Source: Gnetum montanum (Eukaryota; Streptophyta; Gnetopsida; Gnetales; Gnetaceae). Taken from it: a stretch of 49,823 bases of DNA. The notes under the pieces are model-generated. The model was not told the origin of the DNA, ran no database searches, and saw only the letters and a program-made list of their open reading frames with translations. Both the position numbers and the translations under genes were made by a program. The stretch covers positions 1,192,635 to 1,242,457 of the forward strand of contig MNCI01002923.1 of the NCBI GenBank assembly GCA_015680685.1, given 5' to 3'. Below, in pieces: positions 1-9,683 of the stretch. Positions within the stretch are counted from its first letter, which is position 1. Every line of letters starts with the position of its first letter.

Positions 1-750
1 TTAGAGTTCATTAAAGGTAAAAGGAGAGTTAGAGAATCAGAGTTAAGTTATGTGTCTCATAATGATGAGAAATTAAAGACTTCGTATGATAAGGAAGCTC
101 CTCCTTTTCTTTTGACAATAAAATTGAAGGATAAATACTTACACAATTGTTTGGTTGATTCTGGAGCCACATCTAGTATAATGCCATTATCTATATGTAA
201 GAAACTTGGTATTATTCCTGAAAAATCAAACAAAAAAATTGTTCAAGTGGATAAAAGTAGAGTGAAGATTGTGGGTCAATTGCCAAATGTTCTATTGGAA
301 ATTGCTTCTGAACCCTGCATCAAAAGTAGAGTAACTATTCAAGTGGCAGATATACCAGATTCGCATAGTCTCTTATTGAGTAGAAGTTGGAGCAAGAATT
401 TATCAGGTTATATATCAACAGATTATTCTCACATGTGGCTACCTTGGAAAGGAGAACCAAATCAAATTTACATCTATAGCGAACCTTTCATGATTGATAA
501 CATTACTTCAAATGGAAGAAGTAAGATGGTTGAAAAAGGAGGTGTTGAAAACAAAATTTGTACATTCCAAGAAAGTGAGAATTCATTTGATAAAGAAGAT
601 GAGAAGATTACTGAAGACAAATCTCAAGAGGATCAAGTTGAAAGCTCCAGCGAGCCAAAAAGTATTAGAAAGATTTCTTATGAGAGGGTTAGAGATTTGA
701 GGATTCCTACTAGCGTAATCCTCCCCATTCTCTTCCCATCTCAAGAATAG
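1..750 (+). CDS. Ty3-type gag-pro polyprotein, 3' end with intact retropepsin
   Basis: The frame is open from the first base of the window, so the true start lies outside it; the internal GTG at 52 and the first ATG are not convincing starts. About 50 residues in, the motif LVDSGATSSIMPL gives the D-S-G-A active site of a retropepsin-type aspartic protease, followed by a hydrophobic core and the segment RSWSKNLSGY, a form common after the protease in plant Ty3 elements. The last 100 residues are acidic and lysine-rich, without a recognisable domain. The frame ends cleanly at 750 and no reverse transcriptase follows. It is the only retroelement frame here without internal stops, so it is younger than its neighbours or belongs to a gag-pro-only element. 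The protease would cleave the Gag polyprotein in virus-like particles. Confidence 0.8.
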   Translation, partial: LEFIKGKRRVRESELSYVSHNDEKLKTSYDKEAPPFLLTIKLKDKYLHNCLVDSGATSSIMPLSICKKLGIIPEKSNKKIVQVDKSRVKIVGQLPNVLLEIASEPCIKSRVTIQVADIPDSHSLLLSRSWSKNLSGYISTDYSHMWLPWKGEPNQIYIYSEPFMIDNITSNGRSKMVEKGGVENKICTFQESENSFDKEDEKITEDKSQEDQVESSSEPKSIRKISYERVRDLRIPTSVILPILFPSQE

Positions 751-955
751 TCCATGAACAAAGGACTTAATAATGTATAGTTTGTTTGTTTTGTTAGGAA
801 TAAGGTTTTTATACCATCAAACCTTATGTATGATGGGAATTTTCCTCTAAAAAGATTTATCTTTTCAGCTGTAAAAATTCAATGGAAATTTCAGTATGTT
901 TCACTTTCAAAATGAGGCTGCATAAATTTCTTTATGCTTTTAAAGGGGGATAGAA
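751..955 (+). other. 3' untranslated stretch ending in a possible polypurine tract
   Basis: No coding potential is seen. The stretch ends in the purine run AAAGGGGGA (942-950) a few bases before TGTTGGCACA at 957. A polypurine tract directly before a TGTTGG start is the usual arrangement at the 5' edge of a plant 3' LTR, so an LTR may begin at 957. A second purine run (AAGAAAAAGGAGAAGG, 2,459-2,474) is an alternative start further on, and I cannot choose between them. Confidence 0.35.
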
Positions 956-1093
956 ATGTTGGCACATTTCGGCCATTTAATGGAGCAGGCTTTGTTAGGT
1001 TGTGAAGCTAATTATATAACTAACGTTCACCCTGATTTAAACATTGCCAATATTTTATTGGATGAAGACTTTTCAGAGGTGTTGGGTTGGTAG
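956..1093 (+). other. 45-codon frame with a kinase catalytic-loop-like motif
   Basis: An ATG-to-TAG frame of 45 codons contains HPDLNIANILLDEDF. The spacing H-x-D-L-x3-N-I-L-L-D fits the catalytic loop (subdomain VIb) of plant receptor-like protein kinases, where the consensus is HRDLK..NILLD. No glycine loop, VAVK lysine or DFG is seen nearby, and the frame closes 12 codons after the motif. It is either a captured kinase scrap or chance; it could not be an active kinase. Confidence 0.2.
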
Positions 1094-1773
1094 TTTGAAA
1101 GGTTTTTCTCTAGTTAATTCACTAGCAAATATAGTTTTGTTTAAAAACAAATGATGCCCTGGAATTGAGAGTTATATTTTTTTTGGCCTATGAAATGCCC
1201 CTAAAAATTTCATGAGATTGATATACAACATGTTGAGGACATATTGAGGAAGATTTATCACAACATTTATGAATGATATCAATCAACAGAAACATTTGGA
1301 ACAACTACAATTCGATGCATACCATGTGTTTGAAAAAATGGTGGAGAAGATTATGGTTTAAGGAATTTCATGATTGCTGTAGCTACCTTTAATGGGAAGC
1401 TTGAAGAGGCCATTTCTGCTAATGGGTAGATGACAACAATAATTCTCTTGGGCTTCTCTCTCTGCCTATGTAAGATTGGGATTGGTGGATAAGGGAAGTC
1501 CAACAATTGCCTGTAAAACATCAGCATGAGCATAAGCTACGATCATGGCATTCGACTACTCCAGCTGGGCACTGGCTTGGATTTTTTTTTCCACTGTAAC
1601 CAATATTCTGATCCCATTCACACATTCAAACATTTCATGCTTTGCAACTACAAAGAAAGTCAAGGAAGGAAGAAATGCAGAAATCCTGTTTGTATTTCAT
1701 CATCAATGAAAGCCCCAATCGTGGACTACAGATCATCATGCTCTAACGGCTACTCCTCCTATGGCTGTAACCA
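1094..1773. other. Non-coding stretch, nothing recognised
   Basis: Short frames exist on both strands (for instance 1,351-1,533 minus and 1,526-1,780 plus), but none resembles a known family, and their composition does not separate them from chance. If the LTR starts at 957, this is part of its U3 region. Confidence 0.3.
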
Positions 1774-2334
1774 ATTTTGAAGAAGGAGTTTTCTAGATAC
1801 CGCAATGGATGTGACATTAGACAAGCTAGGGTCCCCATGAAGCAGGAACATAGGTTGCAATTTGTAGAGTACTAACACACGGCTCTGAAGCTCATCAAGG
1901 CCAAAGCCACTATGGCGGAACGTGCACAGAGGTGGTTGCAGTTGTCACAGTATTTCTGAAGCGTGAGCGGGGTGCGAGCAATAGCGGATGAGAGTGAGCA
2001 ACGTATTGTACAATGTGAAATAGTGCAACGAGTGCAGTGCATGGAATAGGTGACCTTTGATGCCTGGGTTTCTGCCATCAACTTCGGACACCACAAAGAA
2101 GCTATGGTGCGAAGTTTTTATGGGCATGTGGCGCTACCTCATGTGGTCTCGGCATTTCTGGATGCATTTTTCAGGCAATCGGCTATGTGCTCATCCTAGT
2201 TTTTACAACACTTTACTACTGCAGAGCACAATGATGGTGGAATAGCAGTTGCAGCACGGCGATCATCAGCAGCACACATTGTATCCTCTAGCTTTGTTGT
2301 TGTTGATCGCTACAAAGTCCACATCAATCAAAGT
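1774..2334 (+). pseudogene. Decayed unidentified ORF, GC-richer than its surroundings
   Basis: One plus frame can be followed for about 185 codons with only four internal stops (near 1,873, 1,957, 2,047 and 2,203). It has a protein-like composition: an alpha-helical, charged first half containing AERAQRWLQLS and ADESEQRIVQCE, then VTFDAWVSAINFGHHKEAMV and an Ala/Ser-rich end. The GC content is visibly higher than in neighbouring DNA. I do not recognise the family. It lies between a retroelement protease and an LTR-like block, so a transposon-encoded protein or a captured gene fragment are both possible. Confidence 0.35.
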
Positions 2335-2636
2335 TAATTGGGGCCTTGCAAGTGGATAGCGGGAAGAAGGCAGCCAATCACAACTAAAGCAAACAAGTAC
2401 AATTTTGGTTTGACGACAAAAGGAGACTAATTTTTCAAATACATATATATAATGATTTAAGAAAAAGGAGAAGGATTTATGGACATTTCCAACTATAGCT
2501 TTTATTTATATAATTGTAACTTTATGTGGAAGTTGTAACTTCCTAGCCTTAATCCATGATGTTTGTAACCATTAAAAAGGCCACTTGTCACCTATAGCCT
2601 TTTTATCTCCACAATGGCCACTTGTCAACTAAATGG

Positions 2637-2646
2637 GACACGTGTC
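2637..2646. promoter_or_regulatory. G-box palindrome GACACGTGTC
   Basis: This is a perfect 10-bp palindrome containing CACGTG, the core bound by plant bZIP and bHLH factors; the ACACGTGTC form is typical of abscisic-acid-response elements. It lies about 190 bp upstream of the TATA box at 2,835, among repeated CCACTTGTCA segments (2,581 and 2,618). In the U3 of an LTR this would be a plausible stress-response site, though function is untested. Confidence 0.45.
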
Positions 2647-2706
2647 AAATGCAGCATTTTTATCTCTTTGGTGGTTGAAACCAACCAAAATTGTTGTAAC
2701 TTATCT

Positions 2707-2778
2707 AACTTGTTGGGCAAGTAACCTCCTAACTTGTTGGGCAAGTAATCTCCTAATTGGTTGGCCAAGTTACTTGGG
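2707..2778 (+). repeat. Three tandem 24-bp repeats in the LTR-like block
   Basis: Units start at 2,707, 2,731 and 2,755 with an exact 24-bp period. The core is AACTTGTTGGGCAAGTAA; the third copy is diverged. They sit between the G-box and the TATA box, where LTR U3 enhancer repeats are commonly found. Confidence 0.6.
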
Positions 2779-2834
2779 TGAGAAGTTAGGTGAGATATTT
2801 TTGAATATGTAACTTTCCTACCTACCTTTGAACC

Positions 2835-2844
2835 CTATAAAAAG
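2835..2844 (+). promoter_or_regulatory. TATA box CTATAAAAAG
   Basis: A textbook plant TATA box followed by a leader-like sequence without long frames. It is taken as the promoter of the LTR-like block. The next frame on the same strand starts at 3,963. Confidence 0.5.
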
Positions 2845-3962
2845 GCTTCAGGGGTCAAGGAGGATCATCACAATTGGCTCTCACACATCACACTTGGGAT
2901 CTTGGAAGATTTGTAAAGACAATTGCTTGTAAGATGGCTTGCTAGAGTAAAGATTTCAGCCTCTTTGTCATGGTCCTCTGAGTTATGTATTTTATTTTTT
3001 GTTTTGTTTAAATTGTTTAGCTAGTGGTTTAGATAGTATCATCCTTGGCAAGTAATTTTGGGATTTTTAGATTGCTCTTACTGTTCTTATTGCCCGATAG
3101 AAATTTCTATTAAAAGTTTGCCATAGAAGTGCTTGGGTTTAAAAGCCTTAAGAGCATTTTAGTAGGAAATTTCGTTATTGTGCAACGTGTGAGAACTGCT
3201 ATTGAGATTGTTGTAAGAGAGCCTCTGTTTGTAGTTACGCCGTTGAACAATTCAGTAGTCGAGAGAGTTCAGAAAATCTTTGGTATTTTGATGGGACCAG
3301 AATAGCTTTTTTTTTTATCTTTAAAGTGAATTCTTGTGGTACTTCAATCAGAAATTGTTAAGTTTGTTAAAGTTTCTATTTGAATGCAATCGTTGACATC
3401 TATTATCTAGTCAAAATGGAGTCTTGTACGTGGTAGTTTACACAGCAATTTTTGGTAGCATAATAGGATTCTCTTGAAGAAATTGCTTGTTTGAGCCTTG
3501 GAAGTTTGAACAATTCGTAGATATTGAATTTGGGATAGCTTTATTGCGAAGTGTTTACTCGTGTCATTTTACCTTGTTTAAATATTTGAGGTCTACACAA
3601 ATCTGCTTTCTTTTCTTTTCTGCTTATTTCCATCGAATCTTGCTCTATTTCTAGTTTTCTTGTGGAACTATCTCTTTCTCTGGGGAAAATTAGGAGTAGA
3701 TTGCGGAGTTGTGCTCAAATGTTTTTGCAAAATTTTATTTGTTACAAGTAGGTATTATAAGGACCGCGTAGACTAGGTAGTTGAACAAAATAGGAAATTT
3801 TCAACAACTCACAGTACTTGGCAAAGTTGGCTGAATCTCTTTAAAGTAAGTCATTTGTAGTTTACACACAATGCAATCATTACATTTCTCACAACCGCAC
3901 GCCGCAACAGCACACACACATACTCACATTAACTACTGAGTTTATTTGGAGGTATCTGGGCC

Positions 3963-4939
3963 TTGGTGTTGCCAGAGACTAGTAGGCACCTAAATCCTGT
4001 TCGAGGACACTCGTTGGCGGTTGCGTCCCAAACGGTCGCCAACAACAACGAGGCTAGCAAATGTGCATTGTACTCAGCTCGCACCTTGTGGGAGTCCATG
4101 CATATGAATGAATACCTATGGAAATGGGTCCATAATCTTGAGAAAGAGAAGGCCAATCTAACCATCGAGGTGGGAGACCTCCTCTTTAGGAATGAGTTCC
4201 TTTTGGCCCAGGATACCAATGATGGCAGTTGGCACACTGCCGTCATTGATTATGCAAGATATTGGATGACAGTGAGATGCAACAATGAGGCCACACACGA
4301 AATAATTGAGCAGTGTATGTAGATGGACTTGTTGGCCCAGAAGAAATAGGATTACAAAGATTATAGCTCAATATTTTACGAGTGGAGGCAGTCTTAGAAA
4401 AACCACAAGCATATGTATAAACTGGAATGTGCCACCTACCATAAATAGTACCGGGATACTTCAGTTAAGTTGTATACTCATGGAGTATTCTTGGATGTCA
4501 TTGGTGCTTCTGGGGCTTACAACAAGTTCATCCAATAAGTGATGGTCAATGAATTCCCTGAACAGGAAGTGAGTTTCCCCGTGGGTGGGACCGCCACTAC
4601 CTGTTTTTCTCCAAGGCCATCAAGATGGATGGCTATTGAAAAGGAGAAATTTACAAAAAACACTGACTTGGGAGATAGGTACTGGGTGAACATCACTGAA
4701 GAGGAGGTTTGGCAATGCTTCAGAACTAATTTGGATTGAATACCCCCTGAGACAGATGCAGGGTTGTCTCGGGTTAGTCACTTTTTATGGTGCAACTACT
4801 TATTTCATTCTAACTTTTATTGTGACTCTAATTGACTACTTTATTTTTTATGACACAAATTCTAGATGAAGAAGCAAGGCCTTCTGAGGGCAGGAACAAT
4901 GATGTAGGGGAAGATGATGCAGAGGAAGATGATGCAAGA
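3963..4939 (+). pseudogene. Decayed unidentified ORF with coiled-coil look and acidic tail
   Basis: A single frame runs from ATG 3,963 to 4,739 with five internal stops (four TAG, one TAA), interpretable as lost CAG or CAA codons. The protein is helical and charged (WVHNLEKEKANLTIEVGDLL), then contains SIFYEWRQS and GVFLDVIGASGAYNKF. After a T-rich gap that could be a decayed intron, the sequence at 4,863-4,939 reads DEEARPSEGRNNDVGEDD and ends in further Glu/Asp before a stop. It starts about 200 bp after the LTR-like block, the place of gag or of the extra first ORF of Ogre-type elements. No known domain is recognised. Confidence 0.4.
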
Positions 4940-5162
4940 TAGCAAGGGATCCTATTTATACTTTTAAAAATTTATTGCAAACATTATTTAATTGAGACTT
5001 TGAATGGAAAATGAATTATGACAGGATTGGTTTTATTCTGGCTTATGTATTTTCTATGTTATCTATTTTTTATCTTTTTTTTTCATCTTATTTTTATGCC
5101 ATTTTGGGCTATGGTCAGGTGATAAGAAAAAAAAACTTTTATCATTTTGGAATAGCCAGTTT
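4940..5162. other. T-rich non-coding stretch
   Basis: Low-complexity T-rich DNA with no credible gene. It leads into the minisatellite; a degenerate repeat unit (ATTTTGGGCTATGG) can already be seen near 5,101. Confidence 0.4.
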
Positions 5163-5520
5163 TAGGCCTTTGCAGGCCATAATGGTAGTTTAAGGCCATT
5201 CTGGGCCGTCACTAGTTTTAGGCCATTTCGGGCCATCATATAGACATGAGGTAAAGAATTTTGCTAGTTATAGGCCTTAGCGGGCCGTGACATAATGTAA
5301 ATGGAAAATTTTTCTAGTTTTAGGCCTTAGCAGGCCGTAACGTAATGTGAACAAAGGATTTTGCCAGTTTTAGGCCTTAGCGGGCCGAAACGTGATGTAC
5401 ATAGAAAATTTTGATAGTTTTAGGCCTTAGCAGGCTATGGCGTAAAGAAGTCAGAAAATTTTTCCAATTTTAGGCCTTAGTGGGCTATGGGGTGATGTAA
5501 ATGGAGGATATGTAAATAGT
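5163..5520. repeat. GGCC minisatellite, mainly 50-bp period
   Basis: The core TAGGCCTTAGCGGGCCGT recurs at 5,271, 5,321, 5,371, 5,421 and 5,471, an exact 50-bp period over five units. Earlier related cores start at 5,163, 5,191 and 5,219, spaced 28, 28 and 52 bp. Each core has two GGCC sites about 7 bp apart; the rest of the unit is AT-rich. The array lies between the acidic-tail ORF and the 3' side of element A's protease, so it may be part of either element. Confidence 0.85.
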
Positions 5521-5846
5521 TTAAAAGAATAAGTTAGGCACTTAGTGTAGATGAATGAATGTGCAGCAAACAAGAAATAAATGTACAACGAACGTTAACT
5601 GAGTACGAAGTAGTGGAGTTGCTATGCTATACGCAACTACTTTCTAACCCATCATGGCTTTAGTGAAATGCAAGGCCAAGAAGCTTTACTGCGGCATTCT
5701 TCCATAGCATCATCTTCCACCTGAAAAGGTAACTCGGCCCACGCTGTTTCGTTTTCTAAGCCATCATGTTGGGCTAGCTTGTTCGTTAAACAGTTAGTGT
5801 CGATGAAGACAGGTGTCTCGTTCTTGGAGGTTATGACCTCTGAACC

Positions 5847-7184
5847 CTACTCCATATCTACATTGTTTATTTCTTGTGTTGCCACCTCGTCACTGTGGAT
5901 CACCACCTCCCTACCTGTGTAGGGTAGATGGATTTCCTGATGTATGGGTGAACAGACGATCCTAAGTTGGGCTAACCACAACCTCCCCAAGATAAGGTTA
6001 AACCTAGGCATCTCCTCCACCATGATAAATGTTGCATTCATGGGAAACTAGTCCTCTACCACAAAGTCAATGTGGATAGTGCCTTTCACCATGACCCATG
6101 CCCCATTGAATGACTTCAAGCATGACATCGTCATGGGTTTGATCTGGTCTACCAAACCTAGTTTATCCACAATGGGAAATGGGATGACATTTGTAGCAGC
6201 CCCATCATCAATGTATACTCTTCAGAACTTATGTTGGCTGACCCGAATTATGATGAATAGAGGTGTTGTATTCACCTAACCCTTTTCAGGGTCTTTCCTA
6301 ATGGAGTCGTCATGGAATGTCCATTGGCACAGTTGTGATTCTATAGGCGTAGAAGGAAGCATAACCAAATGAATTTCTTTCTCTTCTGTTCGCATGTTCT
6401 CATCAACTGGTATTGTCGTTAACATGCGAACTAGAGCCTAACTGTGTGCAATGGAAGACATTATGAGGTCGTACAAGCTCAACATTGTGTTCTGTTATTT
6501 TAGTGTCTGCTTGACCTGAGTAAGAGCATGTAAGAGATCTCATCCACCTTCCTATTGTTTATTGTCCTTCTCCTATTCCATTCATCCCAGGAGACAAATT
6601 TCCTGAGGAGGAACAGTTTCAGGTTTGGGATCAAACACTTTTGGACAAGGTGGCGATGACCGCATGCATGTAGCAGCATTAACTTTTGGTGATGAGGCAA
6701 ATGTAGATACAAAGGGCAAGGGAGTGGGCTTGGAAGGACCTAGGGTGATACCTTCCATTGTCGCCTCATCTATTGAACGCTCTTCTTGTTTCCTTGGATG
6801 AGAAGGTTGCAGTGCCATCTTATGCAGGGTGGGGACGGTTGAATGGTTTGGCCCCCTGATGATGACTGGTGCTCTCAATGTTAATGCAGGTGGTGGTGTA
6901 GTCTTGTTTACAGAGGGTGCAGGGGTGAATGTCCAAGGAGGGATCCTAAGGACAAACGGTTGCTGTGAATTTTTCTTAGCTGCTGCTAGTGTGGGTGCAC
7001 TACGTTGAGGCATGTGAATCACAAATGGCTGTTGAGGTAGCTTGGGATTACTATCTACATCGATAGTGTTGATGATGTAGCTGACATTATTGGCATTAAG
7101 TGGATCTATGTAAACATGCATAGATTTATTCTTGGGATGCACGGGGTTGCTTTCATCTAGAACCAACTTCCCTTGATTAATCAT
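5847..7184 (-). pseudogene. Element A: Pro-rich linker and aspartic protease
   Basis: The first 200 codons (7,184-6,582) are a proline-, serine- and threonine-rich linker. The protease lies at roughly 6,300-5,850: YIDDGAATNVIPF is the active-site region, with D-D-G-A instead of the usual D-S-G-A, followed by FNLILGRLWL, the second conserved strand. The frame is shared with the upstream gag. Stops include TGA at the gag-linker junction (probably a lost Trp). About 90 further codons can be read past the protease before coding signal fades near 5,650. Function when intact: maturation cleavage of Gag. Confidence 0.7.
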
Positions 7185-8564
7185 TCATTGAATGTCATCC
7201 TTTAACGCCAAACAGTAATCTGTGTCATGATCACAAAGTTGGTGGTAGTCACAGAACCGCTCCAACCTGAAATTTTTAAGAACTGGTGGCTCATTCTGCA
7301 AAGCCAAGGAGGGGTTCCTAAGGAGTTCATAGTACCGTTGATGTCTTTTGGTTGCCTCCTCTAACATCTGCTTGTGTTGAATGTACCCCACTCCCAGTAA
7401 TTGCTTCAGAAGTTCTGAAGGCTTAATAGGTAGTGGGGTGTACTTAGAGCAATCTTTACACTCAAAGTTAGGCTTAGGAAGGGTGGATGCTTTAGGTGTT
7501 AAGGTGGAGGGTTGAGCAGCGTTGCTTGGGTTGGGTGTGGGGTTACTTGGTGAAGTGGCCACCCTTTTGTTGTTTTTGTTGTTGGGTTTGGCTTTGTTTA
7601 CCACAGTAGCCATTATGGATATTGTAGCCTTGCCCTTCTCTTTGTCCTTCTTTATAAACGTGTTCTTATATGTAACATAGGCCAGATCTTTACTTACCTC
7701 AACTACATCTTGTATGCTCTTGGTCTAGGCAAAACCCTGACTAAGAGTTCATGGAGCGAGATAGTACAGTTTGAACATAATAAAGTCATTCACTGCACCC
7801 TTAAAGATGGCTAGCAAATGGGCCTCTACAATAGGTTCGTGGATCTCATTTAGGGTAGCACTCCACTGCTGTATGAATTTCTAGACTGATTCCAGTGGAT
7901 CTTACTTTACGCTCATCAACTAATCCAGCGTAACCTCTGGTCTCAAGTTATACTTGAAAAAAGTTACGAATTGAGTCAACAGCTCCTCCAGGTTTGAGAT
8001 ACAAGAGCATGGGAGCACGTGATACCAATCCAAAGCCTTACTCATCAGAGACATAGCAAAGACAAAAATGATAGTGTGTAACCATTGTTGTAGTAGAAGG
8101 GACTCAGATCTAAATGTCACAAGATGTGCGTTGGGATCACCCTCTCTGTTGTATTTTGTGAAGTGGGGGAGTGGCATCTCGGGGAGTAATGTTAACATGA
8201 GGACTACTAGGCTGATGGGATCATCATGGTTGAAATCCATGGCTTGTACCATGTCAGAACCAGCAGCCTTGAGGCATCAAACCTCTTCAGTAAGGATCTG
8301 GATAAGTTGAAATTCTTGATCTAGACCCAGGGGTAACGTAGACGGTTGGGGAGCTACAGAGGTATCCATGATTTGTGGCATGGTAGGGGCAATGGCTTGG
8401 CTCATAGGCAGCACCATTGGGGTGGCCCCTATAAAGGGTGCTACTTGTGCTATCCACCACCCAATGGGTGGTGTTGTTGGAGCGGCGGCCACTAGTGGTT
8501 CCATGGGATAGGTCATTTGCATGATCGGTGGGGTAGACCATAGTCTTGCACTTGGTTGTACCAT
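7185..8564 (-). pseudogene. Element A: Gag, Retrotrans_gag domain and zinc-knuckle-like motif
   Basis: A Pro/Met-rich leader (8,564-8,277) precedes the retrotransposon Gag core at about 8,200-7,750, recognisable by FTKYNREGDPNAHL, then MSKALDWYHVLP, and further on KFIQQWSATLNEIHEPIVEA. After a linker of Asn/Pro/Ser repeats comes FCDYHQLCDHDTDYCLALKD (7,250-7,190), matching the C-x2-H-x4-H-x4-C motif of Tat/Ogre Gag proteins. It would form the particle and bind RNA. There are stops near 8,276, 7,918 and between 7,900 and 7,614. The segment 9,027-8,725 is in another frame and is probably the frameshifted N-terminal part. Confidence 0.75.
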
Positions 8565-8724
8565 TTGTGGAACCTAGTACGTTTGATGGTGAGCGTAGTG
8601 GAACATTTGCGAAGGTTGGGAAGCAGGGGGAATTGAATGGGGTCCACCACATGGTTAAGGGTGGGCCCATCATTGATAGTGGAACATGTGTAGATGCTAG
8701 AATGGATGCGGAAACTATCTGCAA

Positions 8725-9027
8725 CTACAATGTAGGTACTGTGTGCACGTAAGGCAGGGTAGCTATGATCGGTGCATGGTATGATGCAAGGATGGATTGG
8801 AAAATAGATTGTAGGGGGGTAATGTTTGGAAATGAGATGGAGGAATAGGCATGTTGATACACTAAAGGCATGGCATGGCTACCCGTAGCCGATGAAATTG
8901 CAGTTTGCGATAGGGTAGATGTGATCATAAAGGGAGCAACAGTGAAGAGCAGGTTCAACCAAAAGGATGGAGTAGGAGGGATAGTCGTAGGGTTAGTTTG
9001 ATCCCCTCCCTTGGACTGGGAATCCAA
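8725..9027 (-). pseudogene. Element A: frameshifted N-terminal Gag segment
   Basis: A 100-codon frame starting MDSQSKGGDQTNP, rich in Thr, Pro and Ser. It is out of frame with the gag core below it; one frameshift between about 8,720 and 8,570 would join them. It has no domain of its own. The position just after the leader fits the start of Gag. Confidence 0.4.
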
Positions 9028-9683
9028 GACCTCTTGCCCATCCTAAAACACCTCTTCATAGTGAGATGTCATTTCTCTATGCTCCCTAGACCTACTTGTC
9101 CATACCAGTTGATCTAAGATCCACTAATACATTTGCATCAGAAGAATGGAAATGCTAGGAGTGAGAATAAATTCCCTTCCATTGTAATAAATGAGCTTGA
9201 AGGTACATTTTTCTTCAAGTTCTTAGGCTTCTAAGGGAAGATTCACCTGAACCTTAGTGCAAAGGAAATTGTAAAGTTCTGTATGTTGTGCCAAGCTCTC
9301 AGGTGATTAGTTTTAGATCCTGAGAGATCGACATAGCCCTTGCACTGGGCTAGGCAATTTCTTAGCACCTGTGATGCCCTGAACCGAAAAAGGAACCTCA
9401 ACGTTAGAGGAAGCAATGATGGTGGTTGAGAAAATCATTTTCATGAAGCTAAAAATAGTTCATGAGCAAGAAAAACAAAGAGATCAAGTGCTGATCAAAG
9501 GCTTTCTATCCTGCAGGGTTCCAAAGGAACTGTCATTGCGACCAGCATGTACCACATGATGTGTATACAACCGCAAGGGTGTCACATTTATGCTGATAAG
9601 TAACGGGGTACAGAGAGCATGCAAGACTACCTGTGAGACACTAAAAAGGGGCACCAAAAGGTCCTCCTTCTAGCACTAGAAAC
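9028..9683 (-). other. Element A: untranslated leader
   Basis: No coding sequence on the element's sense strand. I looked for a primer site next to the LTR end at 9,684 and found no TGG-starting match within the first 20 bases; the nearest TGG (TGGTGCCCC on the minus strand near 9,650) is about 25 bases in, which is too far for a confident call. Confidence 0.4.

Larger units (their letters stand above)
2480..3746 (+). repeat. LTR-like block (plus orientation)
   Basis: The block begins with TG just after a purine run, carries a TATA box about 355 bp in, has a long transcribed-leader-like second half, and ends in TTGTTACA. Four bases later GGTATTATAAGG resembles a decayed initiator-Met primer site (family form TGGTATCAGAG). 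These are the parts of a 5' LTR reading rightwards into the ORF at 3,963. The left edge is uncertain: an LTR could instead start at 957, giving 2.8 kb. No second copy lies in the window, so the call rests on internal signals only. Confidence 0.45.

Noticed and set aside
4539-4739. Separate small gene starting at 4,539
   Set aside because: It continues the frame of 3,963-4,320 across TAG/TAA stops and has no start of its own; it belongs to the same decayed ORF.
5163-5520. CRISPR-like array
   Set aside because: The whole 50-bp unit is repeated including the spacer-like part, and the setting is plant retrotransposon DNA.
9028-9683. A primer-binding site for element A
   Set aside because: The nearest TGG-starting sequence is about 25 bases from the LTR end and matches no tRNA end that I can name with confidence.
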